Below are positions 48,156 to 57,254 of a stretch of DNA of 64,000 nucleotides, piece by piece. Numbering within the stretch: the stretch's first letter is position 1; every line of letters starts with the position of its first letter. Source of the DNA: Streptomyces sp. NBC_01224 (lineage in GTDB: Bacteria > Actinomycetota > Actinomycetes > Streptomycetales > Streptomycetaceae). A program made the position numbers and the translations under genes. The stretch spans positions 2,046,001-2,110,000 of the forward strand of contig NZ_CP108529.1 in assembly GCF_036002945.1 (NCBI RefSeq). Direction: 5' to 3'. The notes beneath the pieces were generated by a model, which searched no databases, was not told the origin of the DNA, and worked only from the letters and a program-made list of their open reading frames with translations.

Positions 48156-49243
48156 AGGTAACAGTGCTCGGAAAACAGGAGGCCGCAGAACTCACAGTTC
48201 GTTCACTCTGGCTGGATGAGACAACAACTGACGCGTTTTCTGCAGAGGCGCTCTCCGCTCTGCTTCGCCGTGCGGCGTCCTTTCTTTGCCCGGCACCTCC
48301 GCGCCGACTCGTAGACGCAGTTCTTGAGGCTCTCAGCCCACTGGACGAAGCATCCCTGGTTACACGACAACAGGTAGCGACGTACCTGGACCTCTTGGTA
48401 TCGATCGGTGACCTGATCGAGCTTCCTGCTCAACCGGATCGCATAAGCCGCCAGATATACCTGGCCCCACCCTCATTCGTGGAGAAGGCCCCCGGACAAT
48501 ATCTATTGCTCGGTGTGCGGCCCAACGGCAAACCGCTTGTAAACGAGTCGCTGAGCGCAGAAGTGCAGAACGAAGGTCACACCCGGTCCCTCAGGCTCGA
48601 CGCTCAGCTCGCTCCGGCCCGCTTGCGTGCCGCTGGCCTGCACGTTCTGCCTCGCGATCACTGGTTCAAGCGGCCTAGGGTCGAGCAGGCAGCTGCGGTG
48701 GTCGACGTGATGCGTCAGCGCCTGGACCGAGTCGGCGAGTCCGGCCAGATAGGCGGTCTCACGATCCTCGACCCGACGGCATCAGTCCTCTACTACCGAG
48801 GCCGCTGGCGGCCGCTCGAACCCCGTGACTCGGGAGACTTCGTTGCCCGCCGGCCGCAAGCTTACGGTGCCGACTTGTGGTGCTTCGTGCGTGCGGAACA
48901 CGGGTTCCCTCGCGCACTGGTGGACCTTCCGGCTGATGACCTCACCGCGGCAGGCTGCGACGAGGCCTGGCGCACCCAGGCGGCCATCGACGCCCTGGCA
49001 GGCACACCGCAAGCCATGCGAGTAAGCCCCGCGTCCGGCGCCCCGGGCGAGAGACGTCTGGATCTCTTCGGCCCCGTCCCCAGGTGGGCACAGCGCTACC
49101 TCGAGCTCGTGGGGACTCCCATCTCACGGGCAAAGGGTGCGCTCATCTCTTACCGCGTACCGAAGTTGGCGGTTGACAACTTGTCGGTGTTTTTCGCTGA
49201 CATGCTATGGATGCATGTCAGCGAAGAGGGAGGGGTGGCGTGA
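48152..49243 (+). CDS. Unrecognised 363-aa protein, second gene of the DruE-like operon
   Basis: It begins at GTG 48152 within the overlap with the previous stop, with GGAGG seven bases upstream, and its own stop overlaps the helicase start in the same way. Residues about 25-110 resemble a winged-helix region (LLRRAASFLCPAPPRRLVDA, LVTRQQVATYLDLLVSIGDL). The rest is mixed alpha/beta with PRDHWFKRPRVEQAA and WCFVRAEHGFPRALVDL. No catalytic motif is recognised. The strict coupling suggests a subunit made in proportion with its two neighbours. Confidence 0.68.
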   Translation: MKVTVLGKQEAAELTVRSLWLDETTTDAFSAEALSALLRRAASFLCPAPPRRLVDAVLEALSPLDEASLVTRQQVATYLDLLVSIGDLIELPAQPDRISRQIYLAPPSFVEKAPGQYLLLGVRPNGKPLVNESLSAEVQNEGHTRSLRLDAQLAPARLRAAGLHVLPRDHWFKRPRVEQAAAVVDVMRQRLDRVGESGQIGGLTILDPTASVLYYRGRWRPLEPRDSGDFVARRPQAYGADLWCFVRAEHGFPRALVDLPADDLTAAGCDEAWRTQAAIDALAGTPQAMRVSPASGAPGERRLDLFGPVPRWAQRYLELVGTPISRAKGALISYRVPKLAVDNLSVFFADMLWMHVSEEGGVA

Positions 49244-52200
49244 CAGTGGAAGCGCCAACGATCGCGGAGACGATCAGCAAGATCCAGACGGCCCTGCGGG
49301 ACTACATCGAAGCGACGTATCATATCGGGCATCGCACTGTGCTCGACCAGCGTCGTGCACTGCTCGAGCAAGAGGGAGTGCTGTTCCAAGCTCCCTTCAT
49401 CGAAAGCACTCCTCGGTACCAGACCGACCGCCACTTCGATGATCTGGACCTCGACGACACCGTGCGGGAGCTCCTCGGCGCTCTGTCGACGGATACGGCC
49501 GGTTCGAAACGCCTGCTGTACGACCCGCCCTACACCCACCAGGCTGAGGCACTCGAGTGGACTGCACGCGATGGCCGGAGCCTAGCCATCACAACCGGCA
49601 CAGGTTCAGGGAAGACCGAGTCGTTCCTTCTGCCGATGCTGGCCAAACTCGCAGCAGAGGCCGCACACAAGCCGGAGTCCTTCAAGGTCCCTGCTGTCAG
49701 GTCTCTGATCCTCTACCCGATGAATGCGCTAGTGAACGACCAGTTGGGCCGTCTTCGGCTCCTGCTGAGCGATCCTCGTGTCACTGCCAGGTTCCACGAG
49801 TGGGCCGGCCGCCCGGCGCGCTTCGCCCGTTATACCAGCCGGACGCTGTATCCCGGCGTACGCAACGTCAAGAAAGACAAGGAGCGTCTTCACGCCATCG
49901 AGGACTTCTACATCAACTTGATCGATCTGGCGAACGACGCCTCCTCGCCGCAGCGCGACGAAGCAGATGCTCTCATCAAGGCACTGGAGTCACGTGGGAA
50001 GTGGCCGGCTAAGCCGGATTTGAAGGCGTGGTACGGCAGGAGCGGAGCCCGGTGGCAGAACCAGGCCGGTGAGTTCATCCGTGCCATCACCCGCCCCGAA
50101 GATTCGGAGCTACTGACCCGCCACGAGGTGCTGGCGGAGCCCCCAGACGTTCTAATCACTAACTATTCGATGCTCGAGTACATGATGATGCGTCCGCTCG
50201 AGCGGCCGGTCTTTGATGCAACGCGGGACTGGTTGGCGAACAATCCCGACGAGAAGTTTCTTCTGATCATCGATGAAGCTCACATGTACCGGGGAGCCGC
50301 CGGCGCCGAGGTGGCACTCCTCCTTCGTCGTCTACGCGCGAGGCTCGGTATCCCGGCGAGCCAGTTGCAGGTGATCTGCACAAGTGCCAGCTTCACGACC
50401 CCCCAGTATGCGCGCCAGTTCGCCGCGCAGTTGAGCGGCAAGTCCGAGGCTGGCTTCAAGAGCGTGGAAGGCAAGCTGTCCCTTCGCCCGGGCGCCAGCG
50501 CAGGCAGCCTGCAGGACGCACAGGCTCTGGCCGCCGTACCGATGCACGAGTTCTATGAAGGTGCTGGGGACGAGGCCCGCATCGCTGCGGTTCAATCCCT
50601 GCTGGACTACTGCGGAGTGAGCCCAAGACCGGCTGTCCCGGTCGGCGAGCTGCTACACGAAGCGCTCGACGCCTTCGGTCCGATGGGTCTCCTCGTCAAC
50701 GAGACTATGAAGCAGGCTCAGCCCGTCAGTGACTTGGGCACCTTCATCTTCCCGGGTGTGGACCAGAAGCTCGCGGATAAGGCCGTTTCTGCTCTGGTCG
50801 CGCTCGGTAGTGCAGCCCGGCGGTCGGCGGATGGTGCAGGGCTGCTGCCGTGCCGTGTGCATGCGTTCTTCCGTGGGCTACCCGGGCTGTGGGCATGCCT
50901 CGACGCCGACTGCCCGGAGGTCGACCGGGAGGCTTACCCGGAGCCGGGGCCAGTGGGCCAGCTTCATGCCCAGCCCCGAGCGACCTGTGACTGCGGCGCC
51001 AGGGTCTTTGAGCTGTACACATGCCGGCATTGCGGCTCCTCCTATGCACGGGCGTATACCGACGACCTCTCCAACCCGTCTCACCTGTGGAATGAGCCGG
51101 GAGGAGCCTTCCAGTCCGCGTCCGGCTCCATTCCCGAACTCCAGCCCCTGGACCTCCTCCTCGAGGAGCCCTACGAGAAGAACGTCGAGATCGCCGACCT
51201 CGACCTGGTCACCGGCAGGCTCAACCCGGAGAAGGTAATCGATCGTCGGGTCCGAAGCGTATTCCTTCCTCGTCTTCGGAGCGGGGAAGTAATCAAGGGC
51301 GAAGAGGACGGCGACGAGACCGAAGCGGACGGCGAGTTCAAGCCCTGCGGTGTCTGCGGTCAGCGCGCCGGCTACGGCCGCTCGTCAGTGCAAGATCACC
51401 AGACGAAGGGTGACCAACCGTTCCAAGCCTTGGTGACCCGTCAGCTTGAGGTGCAGCCACCCGGCGCGCAACCAAACACCGACTTCGCACCGTTGCGTGG
51501 GCGTAAGGTGCTCGCTTTCTCCGACTCCCGGCAGGTTGCCGCCAAGCTCGCTCCAAACCTGCAGAGCTATTCCATGCGCGACGCCATGCGACCCCTGATT
51601 CTGCGCGGGTGGCAAGAGCTGGAGAATACAACGCTCGAGCCCATGCTGTCCCTGAACCAACTGTATTTGGCAGCCATGGTTGGATCCCGCCAGCTTTCGG
51701 TCCGGCTTCGCCCTGAACTTCGCCCCTCTGAGTCACTTCACGTACTGGACCGAGTTGAAACAGCTATCGAGAAGGGCGCGCTTGCAGGAAACTTTGGCGA
51801 GCTAATGCAGTTGTTCGGCATCACCGACTCGCCACCGCATGCGCTGATGCGGACGATGTACACGACACTCACTAACAAATACTTCGGGCTTGCGTCTCTC
51901 GGCCTCGCGTCCCTACGCGAGCCGCGAGCCAGGACTGCCGATCTGCTCGGGCTGCTCCCCGACATCGAGGGTGTCGCCACAAGTGACGAGTCCAAGCTGG
52001 CTCTCATGCGGATGTGGCTCATGCAGTGGACTACGCCCGGCATCTGGTTCCCGTCGATGACTGATGGAGACTGGTGGATGACGGACGGCGGCGTTCGTCC
52101 GCACACAGGGAAGTTCAACACGATTGGCCAGTGGCTCGAAACTAAGGCAGCGAAGAAACAGTTCAGCGACACATGGCTGCCCAAACTGCTTCAAGAATTC

Positions 52201-54804
52201 TGCGATGCTGTGGCTGGGAAGTTCCGCCTGTCTGCCTCAAAGGTGTACCTGGACCTCGAAACGACTTGGGGCTATTGTGAGCGCTGTCGTTTCACTCAGC
52301 GGCCGTTCCCCGGTTCTTCTCGGTGTATCAACTGCCGAGACGAGAAAGTTCGTGTCCTAGACCCTGATACGGACCCAGTCTTCCAGGCTCGCAAGGGGTA
52401 CTACCGCGCTAGCGCCGCACGGGCTCTGCGGGACTCTTCCGAGCCTCCGATGAGCATCATCGCTGCCGAGCATACGGCGCAGCTCAATGCCGCGGATCAG
52501 TCAGACGCCGTCTTCTCCAAGGCAGAAGAGCACGAGCTGCTTTTCCAAGACGTCGACCTCGGTTTGCCCGGATCCGGAGACCGGAAAAAACCCGCCGCCA
52601 TCGATGTCCTGTCGTGCACGACCACTATGGAAGTAGGCATCGACATCGGGAACCTGTCCGGTGTCGCCCTGCGCAACATGCCACCCTCGCGGGCTAACTA
52701 TCAGCAACGTGCAGGGCGAGCTGGTCGGCGGGGCAACGCAGTCGCCACCGTGCTGGCCTTTGGCAGTGCCGACACCCACGATGATCATTACTTCCGCCAG
52801 CCGGAACTGATGATCCGCGGTGAAGTTGACGACCCGGTACTGACGATGGACAACGACGAGATTACACGCCGTCACGTGATCGCGTATCTACTGCAGCGTT
52901 ACCACCAGGATCGCCTTCCTGACATCGCCCCAGACGCGCAGCCGCAGCTTTTCGAGGTACTGGGAACGATTGCGGAGTTCACCGGATCATCCTCTCCACT
53001 GAACAGGGTCGACCTGGAAGAATGGCTGGGCGTCAATGAGACGACTCTTCGCCAAGACATTGCGGCATGGCTCCCCGATGAGCTCGGCCAAGACGGCCTC
53101 CGGTCCGTCCTCGAGGACTTCGTCACAAGGACACTCGACGAGATCGACAAGGCTCTTGACCTCGATGCCAGCGGAAACCCCGTGACTGCTTCCACGAGTG
53201 ACACATCATCGGAGTCTGGCAAGGAGGATCCGAGCGAGGGTGCGGAGGCGCCGGATGCCCGGCGGACCCAAAAGAACCTGCTCGATCGACTCCTGTACAA
53301 GGGAGTACTACCGCGTTACGCGTTCCCAACGGATGTCGTTTCATTCCACGTTTTCGATCTCGATCGATCTACTCGCTTCAGGCCTGAGTTCCACTACGCG
53401 CCCAGTCAGGGTCTTGCGGTAGCGCTCAGCCAGTACGCCCCGGGCAAGGTGGTGTGGATCGACAACAAGGAGTGGACCTCCGAGGCGATCTATGCACCAG
53501 TCCAGGAGACGCGCCACCAAGCTTGGAAGGAAAGGCTGCTCTACTTCGAGTGCCAAGTGTGCCATTACGCGAACTACTACTCATACGGCGAGGCCGCGCC
53601 CGGGGATGAACGTGACTGCCCGGCCTGTCGAGCCGACGGAAAGTTCGGCAAGGCCAAAAACTGGATGCGCCCGCCAGGGTTCGCGCACCCGGCCAAGAAG
53701 GACCCCGGCACCAGTGCAGACAAGGCGCCGGCCCGCAGTTACGCCACACGAGCCAAGCTCATGGCGTCCGGACCGACCGAGGAGAGCGCCTGGCAACGCG
53801 TCACAGACACGGACCGGCTAGAGCAGACCTATCACCGCGAGACGCTGCTAGTTACGAACACCGGTCCCCGCAACGAGGGGTACACCTACTGCACGCTGTG
53901 CGGTCTCATCGAGCCGACAGCGTCGGCCACAGGCGTGGTCAATGGGACACACAAGAAGCCCTACCCCGACGATAAGGAGCCGAACTGTCCCGGGTCGCGT
54001 TCGACCCGCGGTCTGGTGCTGGGTACGGACTTCATCTCCGACGTGCTCCTGGTGCGTCTGAAGGTGGATGCGCCCATCACCCTCGATCCGGCCTACCTAT
54101 CGACGCACATCGCGCTGCGCACAATTGCTGAGGCCCTGACGATTGCTGCGACACGGAAGCTCGGCATCGAGACCTCGGAGTTGCAAGCAGAATACCGTCC
54201 TGCACTGACGCCCCTTGGTGGTGAAGGTCGGGAAGCCGACATCTACATGTACGACACCCTCGCTGGCGGTGCAGGCTTCACTCGTCGTGTCAACGACCAC
54301 GGTGTAGAAATCTTCAAGCGGACGTTGGAACTTCTCGAAGAGTGCCCAGCCAACTGCGATGAGTCCTGCTATCGCTGTCTGCGCAGCTTCCGCAACCGGT
54401 TCGAACACAACCTCCTTGATCGCCACGTCGGGGCCAGTCTCCTGCGCTACCTGATGAACGACACGCCACCGGCTCTTGCCGAGGCACGGCTTGCCCGCTC
54501 GGCCGACATCCTCTTCGAGGATCTGGACAGCCGAGAGCTCGGCATCTCGTTCGAGAGAGGTGCCAAAATCGACGTTGAGGGCGTAGGGCCAGTCACCGCT
54601 CCGATTCTGGCAAGGCAGGGTGGCCGCGAATGGATCATCGGTGTGCACAGCCCGCTAACACCGGGCGTAGCACCGAACGAGCAACTGCGGCGTGCCCACG
54701 ACAGTGCCAAGCGAAGTGGCGTTTCGGTTCACTTGGTCGACGACCTGGTGATTTCCCAGAACCTGCCGTTCGCGACGCAGACTGTTCTGCAGGCTCTGGC
54801 ATGA
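49240..54804 (+). CDS. Giant DEAH-box helicase with DUF1998-type C-terminus (DruE-like)
   Basis: An 1854-aa superfamily 2 helicase. The Q-like motif is PPYTHQAEAL (about 96-105), Walker A GTGSGKT (120-126), Walker B IIDEAH (His348), motif III-type ICTSASF, and motif VI QRAGRAGRR near 1156. Zinc-type cysteine pairs recur (CDCG with CRHCG near 583-600; CGVCG near 702; CERC with CINC near 1013-1032; CQVCH with CPAC near 1437; CTLCG near 1551). The end has YDTLAGGAGF and the cysteine cluster CPANCDESCYRC near 1702, as in DUF1998 helicases. DISARM splits these parts into DrmA and DrmB; one polypeptide of this size fits Druantia DruE best. GTG 49240 lies in a GTGA overlap after GGAGGG. Confidence 0.88.
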   Translation: MTVEAPTIAETISKIQTALRDYIEATYHIGHRTVLDQRRALLEQEGVLFQAPFIESTPRYQTDRHFDDLDLDDTVRELLGALSTDTAGSKRLLYDPPYTHQAEALEWTARDGRSLAITTGTGSGKTESFLLPMLAKLAAEAAHKPESFKVPAVRSLILYPMNALVNDQLGRLRLLLSDPRVTARFHEWAGRPARFARYTSRTLYPGVRNVKKDKERLHAIEDFYINLIDLANDASSPQRDEADALIKALESRGKWPAKPDLKAWYGRSGARWQNQAGEFIRAITRPEDSELLTRHEVLAEPPDVLITNYSMLEYMMMRPLERPVFDATRDWLANNPDEKFLLIIDEAHMYRGAAGAEVALLLRRLRARLGIPASQLQVICTSASFTTPQYARQFAAQLSGKSEAGFKSVEGKLSLRPGASAGSLQDAQALAAVPMHEFYEGAGDEARIAAVQSLLDYCGVSPRPAVPVGELLHEALDAFGPMGLLVNETMKQAQPVSDLGTFIFPGVDQKLADKAVSALVALGSAARRSADGAGLLPCRVHAFFRGLPGLWACLDADCPEVDREAYPEPGPVGQLHAQPRATCDCGARVFELYTCRHCGSSYARAYTDDLSNPSHLWNEPGGAFQSASGSIPELQPLDLLLEEPYEKNVEIADLDLVTGRLNPEKVIDRRVRSVFLPRLRSGEVIKGEEDGDETEADGEFKPCGVCGQRAGYGRSSVQDHQTKGDQPFQALVTRQLEVQPPGAQPNTDFAPLRGRKVLAFSDSRQVAAKLAPNLQSYSMRDAMRPLILRGWQELENTTLEPMLSLNQLYLAAMVGSRQLSVRLRPELRPSESLHVLDRVETAIEKGALAGNFGELMQLFGITDSPPHALMRTMYTTLTNKYFGLASLGLASLREPRARTADLLGLLPDIEGVATSDESKLALMRMWLMQWTTPGIWFPSMTDGDWWMTDGGVRPHTGKFNTIGQWLETKAAKKQFSDTWLPKLLQEFCDAVAGKFRLSASKVYLDLETTWGYCERCRFTQRPFPGSSRCINCRDEKVRVLDPDTDPVFQARKGYYRASAARALRDSSEPPMSIIAAEHTAQLNAADQSDAVFSKAEEHELLFQDVDLGLPGSGDRKKPAAIDVLSCTTTMEVGIDIGNLSGVALRNMPPSRANYQQRAGRAGRRGNAVATVLAFGSADTHDDHYFRQPELMIRGEVDDPVLTMDNDEITRRHVIAYLLQRYHQDRLPDIAPDAQPQLFEVLGTIAEFTGSSSPLNRVDLEEWLGVNETTLRQDIAAWLPDELGQDGLRSVLEDFVTRTLDEIDKALDLDASGNPVTASTSDTSSESGKEDPSEGAEAPDARRTQKNLLDRLLYKGVLPRYAFPTDVVSFHVFDLDRSTRFRPEFHYAPSQGLAVALSQYAPGKVVWIDNKEWTSEAIYAPVQETRHQAWKERLLYFECQVCHYANYYSYGEAAPGDERDCPACRADGKFGKAKNWMRPPGFAHPAKKDPGTSADKAPARSYATRAKLMASGPTEESAWQRVTDTDRLEQTYHRETLLVTNTGPRNEGYTYCTLCGLIEPTASATGVVNGTHKKPYPDDKEPNCPGSRSTRGLVLGTDFISDVLLVRLKVDAPITLDPAYLSTHIALRTIAEALTIAATRKLGIETSELQAEYRPALTPLGGEGREADIYMYDTLAGGAGFTRRVNDHGVEIFKRTLELLEECPANCDESCYRCLRSFRNRFEHNLLDRHVGASLLRYLMNDTPPALAEARLARSADILFEDLDSRELGISFERGAKIDVEGVGPVTAPILARQGGREWIIGVHSPLTPGVAPNEQLRRAHDSAKRSGVSVHLVDDLVISQNLPFATQTVLQALA

Positions 54805-54959
54805 GCCAGAACAGGATTCGATGCACCGTAAGCGGTCAGGTACACGGGGCGATTCTGCAGGCACTGGTCGATTAGACCGGCTGGCACAGAATTCCGGGGC
54901 CGGCCAAGTTAGTTCCCATTGTCTTTTCCTGCTCGCAGGTTAAGGGAAGGCACCCCATG

Positions 54960-54997
54960 GGGCGACGGCCCGTGTACCGCTACGTGGGCCGTCGCCC
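54960..54997 (+). terminator. Terminator of the helicase operon
   Basis: A perfect 12-bp stem (GGGCGACGGCCC with its complement) with a 14-base loop, 155 bases after the helicase stop. Between them the last helicase codons are echoed once (TTCTGCAGGCTCTGG at 54784 and TTCTGCAGGCACTGG at 54852), a short decayed duplication. Confidence 0.8.
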
Positions 54998-55105
54998 GCT
55001 GCTGGAACCATGGCGGCACCTAGCGACGCCCCGCAAGACGAAAGGTGTAATTAGCACGGGCTAGGACCTAAATAATCCCGCACGTCACTCTCTTGCTCGA
55101 GACTA

Positions 55106-55267
55106 AGGACTGTCCCGTAACCCCTCGCGGGCGTGCGACGACAGCTACGGCACCTCGCCGCGTTGCCGAAACGCCCGATCGCTCCGCGACGAGGGCGCTC
55201 CGGCGCCTTGCGATGCACCGCATCTGACGCCGCGCCCTTGACCCACCCGGGGCTACGGGACAGCCCT
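55106..55267. mobile_element. 162-bp MITE-like element with 19-bp terminal inverted repeats
   Basis: The left end AGGACTGTCCCGTAACCCC (55106-55124) and the complement of the right end AGGGCTGTCCCGTAGCCCC (55249-55267) match at 17 of 19 positions. A TA dinucleotide flanks each side, consistent with TA target duplication. It contains no open frame. The CTGTCCCGTA ends resemble those of IS5-related elements of streptomycetes. It separates the helicase operon from the DUF4365 cassette. Confidence 0.75.
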
Positions 55268-55307
55268 TAGTTCCGGCAAACGATTAAGTCATACCCAGTG
55301 GGGAACT

Positions 55308-55874
55308 GTGGCCGAAGACAGCACTGAGGAAAAGATGGGCGAGCATGACTTGGCAGAGGGCCAGGTTCCCATCACCGCACTACAGGAACACTTCAGCGTG
55401 TCGTACACGCGAATGATCTCTTACGCGGTGGGATGCTCCATAAAAACTCACGAGACCGATTACGAGGGCGTTGATATCACGGTCGTTTCTTCAACAGAAT
55501 ATCACGGCTACTATGGACCGCAATTCGAGCTTCAGCTGAAGTGCACCTACCAAGAGAGCCTACTTAAAGATGACAGCATGACGTGGAAGATGAAGGCAAA
55601 GCCGTTCCGGAAGCTAACTCGCACGAAGCGATTCATTCCTGCCTACCTTGGCGTGCTTCTCATCCCGCGCGAGCCAGAGCCATGGCTGCACACGAATGAA
55701 TACGGCCTGTACACACGAAGCCGTATGTTTTGGGAGTCCGCGGATAACCTGAGACACGACGGCCCGATCGGTGAGCACCACACGGTTCATCTACCTCGTC
55801 AGAACCTCTTCACGGGGGAGCAACTTCTAGGCATCATGAAGTCGATCGGCGAAGCAGAGAGGGGCCTGAGGTGA
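55308..55874 (+). CDS. DUF4365-like putative nuclease
   Basis: A 188-aa protein with a PD-(D/E)XK-like core: DYEGVDITVV (Asp56) and FELQLKCT, where Gln76 replaces the usual Glu and Lys78 is kept, the pattern of DUF4365 proteins. The N-terminal part (PITALQEHFSVSYTRMISYA) matches the family's opening helix, which often carries an aromatic residue here. DUF4365 proteins occur in defence islands. The start is GTG 55308, or ATG 55335, which has GAGG five bases upstream. Its stop overlaps the next gene by four bases. Confidence 0.7.
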   Translation: MAEDSTEEKMGEHDLAEGQVPITALQEHFSVSYTRMISYAVGCSIKTHETDYEGVDITVVSSTEYHGYYGPQFELQLKCTYQESLLKDDSMTWKMKAKPFRKLTRTKRFIPAYLGVLLIPREPEPWLHTNEYGLYTRSRMFWESADNLRHDGPIGEHHTVHLPRQNLFTGEQLLGIMKSIGEAERGLR

Positions 55875-57064
55875 ACCGATCCGCGTTTAACAGCTACCGT
55901 GAGATTGCATCCACGCTGACCCCTTCCGCGGTCTCCCAGTTTCTGGCTTATCACGACTGGGAACTGGAACAGAAGCAGCCAGAAGTTCGCGAGGTATGGC
56001 GCTATCGGTCAACCTCGTTGGCCACCGCGCCGCGTGTCATGGTTCCGCTAGCCACAGATTTCGCCGACTTCACACCGCGCTTCGTGGACGCGTTGGAGTC
56101 GCTTGGCCATATTCACGACTGGGACGCCGAGCAACTACTAGACCGCATCATCGCCACACGTGCGGACCTATTCTTCGTGCGTCTCGATCAGGAAATGATC
56201 GATGGCACGATTCCTTTTCAGCAGGCTGAAAAGACGATGCAAGCGATTCTCAAGTTGATGAAGTCAGCTGCAACTACAGCCGCGGACCCACACCATCCAC
56301 ATAAGGGCAGGAGGCCAGCTCCGGTTAACGAGTATATGGAAGAGGATGTAAGGCTGGGACACACAAAGCGCGGCAGCTTTGTGTTTACCGTGGTGTCCCG
56401 TCTAGGCGAAACTGATCCGCAGTCAATCGATGGCCAAGAGCAACCCGCTATGGTTTTCCCGCGGCACGTCATGGAAACTCTGGCCAGAGGACTCGAGAGC
56501 ACGAAACGTCTGACACAATCCTGGGATCAGGAGGCACTTTCATCTCCGAGCAGCCTGGGCCTTAGTGCGGGGCTAGTGGAGTCGCTCGAAGAGATGTCTC
56601 AGCCACAGCACCTCCGCACGCTCGACTTCTCCTTCGAATGGGCAGCGGCTGAACGAAGGCCAGACGTCGGCCTAGCGACAATTACGCTGGACCGAGACAC
56701 GATTGGCGAGCTTCCGCGTGTCCGGGAACAACTCGTACGTAGGGAAGAGCCCGTACGGCGCGAAAGGCTCGCCGGTCTCGTTAAATCGCTCATACGGGAT
56801 GACTCGATGCCCGATAGTGAAGAGGCAGGGACAGCTATTATCGCGGCGGAGGTGAACCGAAAGACCTTGCGAGTTCATGTTCCGCTAACGGGGGAGGACC
56901 ACAACTGGGCAATCATGGCCTATGAGCGTCAACTTCCCTTCACCGTGACAGGAGACCTGACCTACGAACGCCGTGCTTGGCGCCTGACCGGCCGCATCGA
57001 GGTCGATCCGAGCTTCCTGCGCCACCTTTCGGGCACGGACAATCCCGACTCGGGGAGGTCCTGA
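55871..57064 (+). CDS. Unrecognised 397-aa protein coupled to the DUF4365 gene
   Basis: The GTG start lies in a GTGA overlap with the DUF4365 stop, so the two form a cassette. The N-terminal half has an aromatic, charged segment (SQFLAYHDWELEQKQPEVRE; residues about 22-41) and a long helix LFFVRLDQEMIDGTIPFQQA. The middle is acidic and the C-terminal half ends in beta strands (VTGDLTYERRAWRLTGRIEV). No nucleotide-binding or nuclease motif is seen. The WRYRS and LATDFADF patches recall proteins of unknown function beside prokaryotic nucleases, but I cannot assign a family. Confidence 0.65.
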   Translation: MNRSAFNSYREIASTLTPSAVSQFLAYHDWELEQKQPEVREVWRYRSTSLATAPRVMVPLATDFADFTPRFVDALESLGHIHDWDAEQLLDRIIATRADLFFVRLDQEMIDGTIPFQQAEKTMQAILKLMKSAATTAADPHHPHKGRRPAPVNEYMEEDVRLGHTKRGSFVFTVVSRLGETDPQSIDGQEQPAMVFPRHVMETLARGLESTKRLTQSWDQEALSSPSSLGLSAGLVESLEEMSQPQHLRTLDFSFEWAAAERRPDVGLATITLDRDTIGELPRVREQLVRREEPVRRERLAGLVKSLIRDDSMPDSEEAGTAIIAAEVNRKTLRVHVPLTGEDHNWAIMAYERQLPFTVTGDLTYERRAWRLTGRIEVDPSFLRHLSGTDNPDSGRS

Positions 57065-57072
57065 GGGAGGTC

Positions 57073-57168
57073 ATGTACGAACTCGTTGCGGCGCATGCCG
57101 GCCATTCCGACTTCCGTCCTGAGTGGCTGCCGATCGAGCACAAGCGAGAGTTGGCCGACAAGTTCTAG
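57073..57168 (+). CDS. Small open frame after the DUF4365 cassette
   Basis: A 31-aa reading, MYELVAAHAGHSDFRPEWLP then IEHKRELADKF and a stop, begins 8 bases after the previous stop with GGGAGG two bases upstream. Third-position GC is moderate. It may be a real small protein, or the N-terminus of a gene cut off by the IS debris that follows. Confidence 0.3.
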   Translation: MYELVAAHAGHSDFRPEWLPIEHKRELADKF

Positions 57169-57254
57169 CTCTGCGTGCACAGGGGCAGCATTTACAGGCG
57201 GGGCCGCGCCGTTTGAGGCTGAAACCTTACAAGGGCCCGTCAAAGCGCTTCCAG

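Noticed and set aside
45258..54804. DISARM or BREX assignment for the helicase operon
   Set aside because: DISARM has separate DrmA and DrmB plus a methylase, and BREX has PglZ/BrxC-type genes; none is visible here, and the fused helicase-DUF1998 layout fits Druantia better.
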